NCBI GenBank assembly: GCA_017562135.1 | Contig: QEYB01000713.1 | Location: forward strand, 186,001-250,000 | Reading direction: 5' to 3' | Source of the DNA: Dipylidium caninum | Taxonomy: Eukaryota > Platyhelminthes > Cestoda > Cyclophyllidea > Dipylidiidae | DNA length: 64,000 bases | In this document: positions 26,901 through 37,443 of the stretch, piece by piece | Layout of the letters: each line of letters starts with the position of its first letter | Numbering within the stretch: position 1 is the stretch's first letter | The notes under the pieces: generated by a model | What the model was told of the DNA's origin: nothing | Databases searched by the model: none | What the model saw: only the letters and a program-made list of their open reading frames with translations | Made by a program: the position numbers and the translations under genes

Positions 26901-28339
26901 AGAAAATTACTTGGCATAGACCGGTCACGCAGTAATCCTCGTAATCTTTCACATCTCCCTGCCTTCTTGACAAGGGAGTGACTTGACATCAAAGCCTACC
27001 GCTTTCAAGAACCTCCGTACACTCGAGCACCTTTAAACTACTCGGCCGGAGCCTAATGGACCTTCTCGTCGACTGCTGTGCTCTGTGTTACCCTTTCGGG
27101 TGGGAGCATACAGCGTGGGGGAACATTCCGTGGTGTGAAGCCTTGGCCCTACAATCAACATGTTATTAAGTCTGGGAATTCTCATACACCTTCTTTTAAT
27201 GCATATTATAATTTTAGTGAAAAGGTCCGTAAAAACGATTTTCTCCTTATTCTTCTTCTTCCCCTTTTAGTTATGAAGGGAAGCTCAACTTTTGTCCTCG
27301 TAGAAGCCGTTGGTCTTCTTCTAGTTCACCTTTTTTGTGGCTATAAATGGACACAGGGGGAGGAGTCGAGGCGGAACTTTAAACTGCAGTTCACTAGACT
27401 GGGAAATAAACTTCTTTAATGTTGTCAAATTCACAAAAAATATATTTGACACATGACTCCACATCACCTCCTTGATAATCATTATCACCAACATTAAGTT
27501 GTGCTAAAAAATTCTTTGGCACAAAAATCTGCACAAATCATTAGCCTTACCGTGTATGAGGCAAATTTTTCCTACCCCACTTGACGTATGACGCCCAGAC
27601 AAACGTTTGAATAGTTCGCTTTGAGGGTAGTAAAGTTTGGGTTGTCACATTGTTTCCACCCTGGTCCCGGTTCTGTCTGTCTGTCTGATTCGTCCGATAT
27701 CCTTGAGGATTTGCTGAAAAAATGAGAACATCCACTCTAATTCCTCGGATAAATTCTTCCCCGTCTTGTGTGCCTCCCCCACAAATTAATAAAGTAAAAG
27801 AGCAGTCCAGAGGTTGCTAGGAGATGCTACCTTGTCAATGCTGTCAAACCTAATTACCTCAATACACGTCGAGTGACTAGTTATCATTTTCGTGTGGGGT
27901 ATTTTTTTCTAATTACCTTAAAAACATACTTTTTAAGCATAAAGGAGTTGCAAACTTTCCTTCATCACCCCTGTGCCCGGATCGGGGTTGTTGATTTATT
28001 AGCGAGAGATCTTTTTTCCACGCTTCACTTTTGTTCTGATTTGACCCGCAGCTTCTAGCCGACCTCTCCCCGCCTCATTAGCCTCAAGGGAAGTGATAGG
28101 TTAAGCATGGGCCGAGGAAGACGTGATTTTTGACACATGAACACTCTCCTCTCCCCTCTGCCTCCCTCGAGTGCGCGAGATTGGACGGAGGGGGGGGGGA
28201 AGGGGACTGGAAGGAGAGGGGAGAGGCTGTGGGAGCCAGGGCGAGGCGATACGCACGTGCCAAATGATGGGATATCAAAAAACAGCAACAACATCAACCG
28301 CATCCACAACAACTTGCCCTTCAACTCCTTCACTTTAAG

Positions 28340-28359
28340 ACACACACACACACACACAC
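28340..28359. repeat. (AC)n microsatellite
   Basis: Ten uninterrupted AC units. Confidence 0.9.
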
Positions 28360-31300
28360 GAAGGCTGATGCTGCTGATTACAATGACGAAATAAAGATTT
28401 ATAAATACCATTTTGACATATTCACTTTAAATCCGCGTCATCACTTTATTCTAAGTGTACAGATAATTATTCTCTCCGTGTTTGTGTGCGTGTACTTTGT
28501 TCACTGACTTGACACTTTACCTCAACGCGCAAGTTTTCCCCTTTGTCTCTCTCTCTCTCGTGAGTGCCAAGGGAACACTTAACCTCAACAACAGCAAACA
28601 CTTGTCGTCAACTGCTGCCATGGCTAAATGACTCTTCGGATTGAAAGTCATGCCCCCGACTATTGTGCCTTCGCCCCGCATGTTTCTGCCCGCATTCATA
28701 AGTGTGTAAGCATTAATAACACATCCCTCCCCACCCATCCACCCACCCACTCACCCCAAGTTGAATTACTCCAAAGTGGGTAGAACGCAAGTGGCCTGTA
28801 TGACAAGCGGAAATGATTAGTAATCGTTCTGTGGTCACGCAATCCTCTGGCAGTGCCGGAGTGTCAAAGGCTAAAGCAACAATGTTCCCGGAGGGAATAT
28901 GCCACAGTCGTAGGGCTAGGAAACCCCTCCTACATGGGGAAAGAGTACTGAAACACCCGAAGGTTTAATCTTGTGCCACTTGGCCGCTGTTCAAGGTTAT
29001 CTTTATGGTCACAGTCGGCCGTAAACAATGATGTGAACGCCTTAGACCAGTGGGTGAGTGAGACATTAGGAGGGCAAGTACATTGACAGCACCTTAATGA
29101 ATGAGGTGGGCCATTTTTGGACCGGACCTCATCCCCATGGCTCGTGAATTTGGTCCTGCTGACTGGGGATGGAAGAGAAAGCTACATCTGGAAGATGGGA
29201 GCGCAGGCCGTAAGGGATATAAAGTAACTATCAGGTTAGTTTAAACTCTCTCGATTCTGCTAGGTATGGCAAACGGAGGCCTTCGGAAATCGTGATTCAA
29301 CATCCCGGAAGGTCTTTAAGCCGAAAAACACATCTAAGTATTTTAATGTCTCATTCTTTTATACCAAATAACGAGACGATGAGGTTTTTCCCTGAAAGAA
29401 TTTGTGGAATGATGCGAGATGTGAAAGGTGACCTGTTAAATTCTGTACTTTCTAGTGTTAATTGACTTTTTATATGAAAGGTTGGATCACCTACACCGCA
29501 ACCGCCGTTTTTATCAAATGACTAAACCGACTTGGAAGGTGGACTTTGTTTCCCCTTCCACCGACCCACAACGGACTACTTTTACGATGTTCACTGACTC
29601 GTACACACATGTGTTAATTCAACGTCCCATGGAGAGGAACCAGAATCAGCCAGATGAGGCAGAGGATGTTAATGCTCCCATCGTCGAAATGTGATCCGCG
29701 TGCAGATGGGGATGGGGGGAGGATTAGGGGGATGAGGGCCGGGGGGTACAAGCGAATTTCAATTCCTTTCCCACTGTGTCTCCCTCCCTCCATGCCTCGC
29801 TAGGTCGTTCGTTAATTCGACCGTAATTTTTATTTCGAAAGTTGTAGTAGCTACCGCCCGGCTATCTGCCGCGACAAATCGACTTTATGTGCGCACAGAT
29901 GAGGTGAGGCCAAGGATGTTTTATGATCGTGATTTTACACTGACCTTCCCACCCTTAGCCCCTTTCCCTGCTTCCGCGCACGCACCACCACCCCCCAAAC
30001 CCCAACTCCCACCCCCGCCTCGCTCCTCGCTCCAGCCCGATCCAATCTTGATCGATTTCCCACGTGATGGCGGGATTATTAGGTGTCACGAGGTCCAACT
30101 TATTCCCTCCCTATCCTCTCTCTCTTTCTCTCTATCCCTCTCCGTTTACCCCTACTTTCACTCAAGGCTACGTTAGTTAAACAAAGAAGGTTGAAATTTG
30201 TTGAAAAAGCCGTTCTCACCGCATAATGCGGCATGGAGACAAAAACATTTGGAATTTGCATGCACTGAACTGGACAGCTGCCGAATCTCGATACGAGGCG
30301 CAAAAACGATCGATAAGACACCGCATGAGTCAACTCTTTTTTGTGCGGTGCGAGGGTAGAACTAGAAGCGCGACAGAGTGGGGAGGGCGGGGGGCGGGGG
30401 CAGAGGGAAATCAATAAATCAGGGCGTGAGCAAATTAGGCTCACCGCCTTCAACCAAAAAAGTGTAAACACCATTAAAACATAGTCAGATTTGATCCAGA
30501 TGACGTGAGGGTATAAAGATAGAACTAAGGGAGGCGAATGAGTGAATTATGACGAGTTTAACCGAGTGTATTTCATCGGTAATTTTAGTTGTCAGGTTAA
30601 TGTCAATTTTGCGTCTACTTTACATATAATCCACAGGAAGGTGAGAAGATTAGGGCCGACAATTCTTAAGTGTATCCAATAGGTTAAGAAAGTTCTCAAG
30701 TTTGTCATAAAATCCAAAGGATACATTTCAAAACAATGTGAATCTATTCTACATTTGCTTTAAAACTTTTTCTCCGTATTACAAAGAGGAATAAATGCAG
30801 CACCCTGCTATCAGCACGTTTAAAGGTTTTAAAGTTCCCTTACGATCACAAAAACCAAAAATTCTACGAAATCACTCTTTACCCTGGGCCAAAACATGCC
30901 CAAAGGATATTCGTGTAGACCTAATTTTGGCCAACAAATACCAACTTCACACTTGAAGCGGCACGCTCAACGCCCTCCCGATTTTGTTACATCTGAACCG
31001 TCTTAGATCTTCAAGACCGCCTTTGTTGCCGAGGTAGATTCTTTGTTTTCTCACTGATCTCCAGTCAGTCAGAGACGCGCGAGTGTAAAGGTAGCCTCTT
31101 TTAAGGGAGACAGAAAGGCAAAGGGCTGAGAGTCCATCATCAACAGTGTTGGCAAAGGTGAAGTGAAAAAAGTGCTCTGGGGTTGTAGTAACGCGCCTTT
31201 CAATGAGTATTCTCCTGATTTTACTGTCACAATCCTGACGGTGGGTTGACAACTGCTCTGAAGGGGAGAAGAAGGATGGAGTGACCCACGTTGCCTTCCC

Positions 31301-31672
31301 TTCCCATATTGGAGTTAAGCGTCGTTCATTTGGATGTTTCCAATAACCTTCACCAACTCTGAGGCTTTTCGACAGCCTACTTGTCGCTTAATTTTGCACC
31401 AATGAACTAAAGGCTATCCACGACAACGGTTGAGCGGTTTCCTGTAGCAAGTACAGTTCACCCATTCCACACTTTTGACTTTATGGAGGCATTAACTGTA
31501 ACCCCACAATATATTATGCTAAGGCATCAAGCACATTTTGTGCTAATGTGAAATGGCAGCACTGCTGCTTGTTTTCTTGCCAGTGTAGGCAACGTAATAC
31601 AGTCACCATCATAGAAATTCCGAGTTTAACGAAGTTACCCCCAGTTACCACTTCATCCCAAATACGCGGTAG

Positions 31673-31684
31673 CCCCCCCCCCCC
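31673..31684. repeat. Poly-C run
   Basis: Twelve consecutive Cs. Confidence 0.85.
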
Positions 31685-33250
31685 TCCCTACCCTCCTTCG
31701 AGGAAGTCCTCACCCTAACTTTACAATGCTACTTGTAATAAACTTGAAAAGAGCTCTTACAATTTGAAATACGGCCGATGTTATGCACTCAACATGAAGT
31801 GATTGAGTTGACATTTTGACGTTCGCGTCATTGATTGGTGCCGTGGATATGAGAGCTTCAACTCATAAATCACTCAAAGCTTGTGGGAAATTCGAAGAGG
31901 TTGAAATACTATTCACATCCTCCCCGATTTTCTCGCTGCCCCGGAGTGCGGGGAGGGGAAGGTGACACCCGCCTCGCAGGTCTTCCTTACGCACTCCGAA
32001 ATGCTTTTAACAAATTCACTCTGGTGTCAAATCTTCGAGATCACCTCGAGGCTAGACGCAAAGGATTGCCACGGGTCAGCTTTTTGAGGGCATTGACAGT
32101 AAGTAAGGAAGTCGTTAGGACACACGCCGACGGGGATGGAGCCCATTTGTGAGGTTGCAACTCGTTTGCCTCTTGCAGCGCTTCACTGATGGTACAAGAA
32201 GTTGGGTGTTGCTTTTACCGCAGACTTTTTCCATCCACCACAACTGCGTTAGAGTCGCTTAAATTCTGCCTAGAGCCTAAGCCTATCGTGGTGAAACAGT
32301 GAATCCGCGGGTCATAAAATTGATAGAAACTTAAGCCGCCGATCTGCAATTACCGGTTCGTTTAAGCTTTTTTCTACGCCCTGCCCGTCGATTCATAGGC
32401 TTCGGGCAACTAAAACTCAGCTGCATTTTTGGCTACTTTTTGGTCATTCCCCAAGTTTTGAAAAACTGTCATATGCACCAGCTAAAACAGGGAGTTTGGC
32501 GCTTATTCACCCCGACATGGGCTCATTCCATCCCCGAGGCTGGGCGGAGGGGGAAGGGCGGAGGTGGGCAGAGTGCGGATCAACTCGTTTTATAACTTCA
32601 TCCCATCTATAATCCCGACGCCCTGAGATCATAGGGCAATAAACTTGCTACATCGCAGTAGTGATTAGCTCTGGGTGCGAAAGCGAAGGTCTCCCTTATT
32701 TAAAGTCTGCTCAAGAGATAGTCTCGATTGAGGGTTTTTTTGTCAAGGTGTCAATGCGGCTGATAAGATGATAGCCCAACAATCTTCGCAGCCTGTTTTT
32801 CTACGTCTTTTAACGGTTAGCAACATTCGCCCGAGGGATGTTTGACGCCTTATAATCAACTTTCGGTATGAAGGGCCGCCCCAATAGCCGTGCCCTCGCC
32901 TCCTCCACCTCCTTCTCCGCCTCCTCCTCCTGCCGCTCGACGTGTATAAACAGGATGAGATCGCGATTCTCCGCTGTCCGCTCGCCTTCCTCCGCCTTAC
33001 CTCCTCCCGCCCCCTCCCCCTCCCCCTCCTCCCCTCTCCTCCCCCCTCCACCCCCTCCCCCGTCCCTCTGCCCCTTTGTCGCTACTGTTCTCGCCCACGC
33101 CTCGCCTCGCCTTGCGTGCGGTGTGGGGAATGCGGAGGTGTGGAGTGGGGTGGGTGGGGTGCGGCCCCGCATCTCCACCACCCCACGCCTCAATTATTCA
33201 TGTTATGACTCATCCCCACCCCGTCGCCAACGCGCTCCCTCAAGCGAAGT

Positions 33251-33307
33251 CACGACACGACACGACACGACACGACACGACACGGCACGATGAGACACGA
33301 CACGACA
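33251..33307. repeat. CACGA pentanucleotide array
   Basis: About ten CACGA units, mostly perfect, with a CACGG and an ATGAGA interruption near 33284-33294. The repeat reads THDTTRHDTTRHD in one plus frame and CRVVSCRVVS on the minus strand. These are repeat translations, not genes. Confidence 0.92.
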
Positions 33308-36300
33308 GAACAAGAGACAAAAAACGCCCGGCCTCTGGGTGCTGATCTCCCTGTCCCCAGGATGTGGGGGGACCCTCGCCCTCTGCCCTCGTGACGTGCT
33401 CAACCGCCCACCCTGCCCCGTCCCACCCCGCCGCCAGCCCGACTCGTGAGTGAAGCCCATGTCAAACGCCCACAGCTAAGGGGTCAAGTGAGGCTTAAAC
33501 CAGCACGGGCTTTAGCCCGCTCGCTGGCCAACAAAGAACATTTGGGCTCAAATTTTTTAAGAGAATGAAAAAAAAATTAAATAAACTTTCTCGCAAGACT
33601 TTTTTATCCCACATTTCGCAACAAGTCGAGGTAATCCTTTAACAGGCTGTAGAGCGAACGGTTATGGTGAAATTTCTGGGAAAAGTGACGGTTCAGCGGC
33701 CTCTTCGTGGGAAAGTGTTACGCGTGGGATGCAGCGATCCTTCAGGGTCTGTCGAGACCATATGAGAGTGGATACAAGCTTTTGGTGAAATTCCTTCAAA
33801 TTCCATTTGTAGAGGCTGCACTTCTGAGAGTGGACGGCTCATGACTGAATGCCCAAATTAACAAACCTTTTGTTTGTTAATCCTGTCGACGAGGACCTCG
33901 ACATGACTTCATTTTGTACGACAGAATACGGGAACTTCCTCAACTCGAACCAAGTGACATGTAGCTTGATTTTACGGGGCTATTAATAGTCCTTGCCTCG
34001 AAATCCACTTCTTTTTCCCACTTTAACCTAACAAAAGGCATTGTTCGCGTTTCCTCCTCGTTTGAGCGCTCCTAGTTTTCGTTTGCTGTCCTTCGTTCAG
34101 CATGGTTTTTCAACAGCAATTAATTAGCCTTGAGACTTACAAGTGGGCCACTTCATCCCGCTCCCGGCACTCCGTTATTCAGGTGAGGCCGGTGAAAACC
34201 AGGGATGATGTTGAAATTCGCCTTACTTGTCCACAATTACTCCACTTTGAATGGCCTATACCCTTCACTCGCCCATCTCCGTTCACCTTTAGTCGTAATT
34301 CCAAAACACGCCGCCGTCGATTGAACACTCCTTAAGCCCATTTTCGTGCCTGGGGTGTTCTGCGCCCCCTCACTGAGTCTTTTTTCTAGCACCGTAACTT
34401 CTACGCTCAGCTCAGTTACCAGTGTGTTTGAACTTCTCCCACCTGATGCGAGCACAGCAGTGGGGACGCAGACGCTTTGCGAGAGGTGTGTGCAACCTCT
34501 GTCTCAAACGACGAGTCAGGACTGCACCTAAAATAAAACAAAAGTTATTCCTCGTTCCGTGGTTTGTGTGAGATTTTCTAGCTTCGCTTAGACCTCAGTA
34601 GGGACATTTGAGTTGTGACAGAAAGCGTCAAAACCAGGAAAAACAAGGGAAGCAGACAAATTGGTCAACCAAAAATCAGCGTAAATTTGAACTTTTGTCC
34701 TTCCCCTGAAGGCACTCGTCCGGGTTCAAGTTTAAGTACATTGAAACCACCGTCTTGATAAACATTGGATGACATTGGTCAGTTGAAACGAGATACACAA
34801 ATTGGCATGCCGTTAAAAGTTTGGAAGACAAGGCGTTTGCGCGGTTCCTTCGCGTACCTCAGCTCATAATAAGTCTGTGATGCAACGGGAACGCCTTCTA
34901 GATTTACATGAGCACCGATGGGGAATGAAGAGTCTCATTAAAATGATAAAAAAAACCGAAAGGCAACTAATTTAGAGCATGTCTTCACACCTCTCCACAA
35001 GTGTATATACATACGTAACATTACGTCTTTATTCAAATAATATATTAGTTAATCGACCTGAATTTCCTTTGTAGGTGAAGATTATGAGTAATTTAGGAGT
35101 TAGTTTTGGTCGAAACCTTCTACTGTACGCAGCAATGCCAATTATTTATTTTTGTCGGTAGTGGAGTTTACCGTTGGGCAGATCTCAATATTTTGCCGAA
35201 ACTTGCTTTTCGCCAACGCAAATACACGAAAGTGTAGGTCTGTGACTCTTCTTTCACGAATAAATTATTTCGTTAGTGGAACTGATTTGCATCTTTTCCG
35301 GATGCCATCTGCTCAATAAAACATCTGTCCACTCTCGGAAGAAGCCGATTGGTTGACGTTCAAGGTCATCGTCATGATAGCCATAATGTCATTGGACAGT
35401 TGATGAGGACAATCGATTACTTTTTACTATGAAAATCAGGATGATGCTTGCGTTAAGCCGATCGTAAATGTCAGTGAAATGGAATGAAGGGATTTGAGGG
35501 TACTGAAGTCCAATCTTCATTTAGACATTATATCAAAGACGGGCAAGCAACACCAAAGGTGCCTGTGTTTTTAGCCGAGATAAATGCTGAATTAAGATAG
35601 CTGCGAATTGCCCTAGGAGTAATTGGGTCCTTGTTTAGACGTAACCGTGACAATTTTACTTCTTCCGCCTCCTGGCAGGAATTAGAAATATCATCCACCC
35701 CCATCTAAAATGCCCCATTTTCGAAGATTGCCAAACGTTCTTGCGATTCAGGAACGAAATGTAGACTATTTGATCCTCTCAAGTTGTTTCTCTTGAATCT
35801 TGTCGGTGGATCCTTTCACTTATGTATTTTGTAAGTGGCCGTCAAAATATCGATTTTCTATTAGCCTCACAGTCACGAGAGCATCACTCCCGCAGACATG
35901 GCAGTCTTATCGATTTTCCGCGCCATGTGATGAATCAGGCGTACTAACGTTTTTTGAGCCTTTTGGCTATTGGATAGGCGTGAAATGAAATGAATGAAGA
36001 CTTACCAAACGCCTCATTAGCCATCGAGGCGATAGGATGTAACGGTCGGGGGAGGATTAGAGAAAGGTTGCAAATGATCCTCGAGAAAATGGGAAGAAAT
36101 GTGGTATTTTACCCGGCTTACAGAGCCCGAAGCCAGATCACGTGGTGAGTTGTGGATATTAGCCTGGGTGGAGCGCAAGACACCTGCGCCATAAACTCCG
36201 CATAGACTGTTCCGACATTTCAAGCATTCCAGACCACACCGACAACGACGAGCATGCCTGAAATGCAATCTTGTGAAGTGGTCTGGCCTATTTTCGGGAG

Positions 36301-36709
36301 AACAGGCTAGAGTCTGTGACCTTGTACGTTTTCAAGATCGAAAACGCATCACATGCACGACGGTCTGCCAGCAGGCGTTTTAAAAAGGGAAACATGGGTG
36401 GTTCAATGTTCCACTTCCTTCTCTCTTTTACCTCCTGGCCTTTGAGATAGCGGGATGGGAACATTACGCTAGTGTCTGCCGATACCCAACTCTGGAGTGA
36501 GCGTTTCATGTGACTTTGTGGGTTGATTCACTGACCTTAAGCCTTTCGATCCGCTGCTAACAGGGTCACAATTGGCTTTGAGGTTAGGCTTTACTTGGAG
36601 AAATTAAACGTATGTTAGATCAGCAAAAGTCAGTCAGTGACTTTACAGAACACCTCAGTTCTTCACAATGAAATCTCCTACCGGGCATTGCATAAATATG
36701 GTGTTTTAA

Positions 36710-37093
36710 GAACGACTATCATCTATTAAAAGTAAGGAAGCATTTAATAAGGTCTATTTAGCTCTGAGGGTGGATAAGGCTACAAATTCCACTTTAAACT
36801 CTGATTTTTCTACAGAAGAAATCAGTTTCAACGGAGTGGAGGAGTATCAAACGGTCTCAGGACAGCGGGATCCGAGTAAACAGACGGTCGGTAGAAGTGG
36901 ATCGTCGAAAGACCTGGTTGATGACGCAACCACAATGCGAAAGGTTGCAGTAGTAGTGATAGAATCTAATCCGGGCCTGTTTAATGGGAGTACATCCGGT
37001 GTGCCCCCGTGTGCCAACTCAATGATTCACTATCCCCATTGGGAGTACATCTTCCCTTACATTTGGTCAACTAAACAAATCTACTTCCTTTAA
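36710..37093 (+). other. Protein-like open frame convergent with the Polycomb gene (uncertain)
   Basis: The frame is open for 127 codons, from just after a TAA at 36707 to a TAA ending at 37093. The translation is S/T/D/E-rich, with segments such as FSTEEISFNGVEEYQ and SGSSKDLVDDATTMRK. The first in-frame ATG comes late, at about 36932, so a whole gene starting here is unlikely. I recognise no domain. Several frames of this length are expected by chance in the window, so this could easily be noise. It lies 350 bp beyond the Polycomb stop codon on the opposite strand. Confidence 0.2.
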
Positions 37094-37283
37094 GGGTCTA
37101 CCGAAGTTTACTCGTGACCAGGTTACTCGGACATCAACCTTTTCAACTCACCACAGGTTAACAGCCACCTTCGTGGGGCAAATGGATCATGCAAACACAC
37201 TGACCTTCCATTATCTCGTCAAAATTAGCTTTTCAACAATAGAATGTGCCAATTTACAGAGACAATTGGGCAGTAAACACCCA

Positions 37284-37289
37284 TTTAAT
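37284..37289 (-). terminator. Candidate poly(A) signal (ATTAAA) for the Polycomb gene
   Basis: Read on the minus strand this is ATTAAA, the commonest variant of the AATAAA hexamer, 155 bp past the stop codon. No AATAAA was seen on the minus strand in the nearby 3' sequence. Hexamers of this kind are frequent by chance. Confidence 0.35.
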
Positions 37290-37443
37290 GTATCTCTGAT
37301 TAGGAATATGAATAACGATTGCAGTTGAAAGTAAACCTCTCCTTCCCCCTTTCGAGCTGGGTATGTACACCGGAAAGACTGTTGTGAGGAGAGAAAGGGG
37401 AGAGAGGAGAGGAGGGGAAGGAAAGGGGATGTCATCCATGTCA

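Larger units (their letters stand above)
23583..36709. other. Gene-free by inspection, apart from simple repeats
   Basis: Open frames reach at most about 140 codons, the longest lying in GC-rich low-complexity DNA near 32.8-33.3 kb. No conserved domain was recognised. AATAAA hexamers occur (for example near 24564), as expected by chance in AT-rich DNA. A consensus minus-strand donor-like GTAAGT lies at about 24357-24362, but I could not connect it to an exon. Confidence 0.55.

Noticed and set aside
32956..32968. Thirteen-base match to the start of the bantam microRNA as I recall it from flatworms (TGAGATCGCGATT)
   Set aside because: The rest of the mature sequence differs, and the upstream 60 bases contain no complementary arm, so no precursor hairpin can form.
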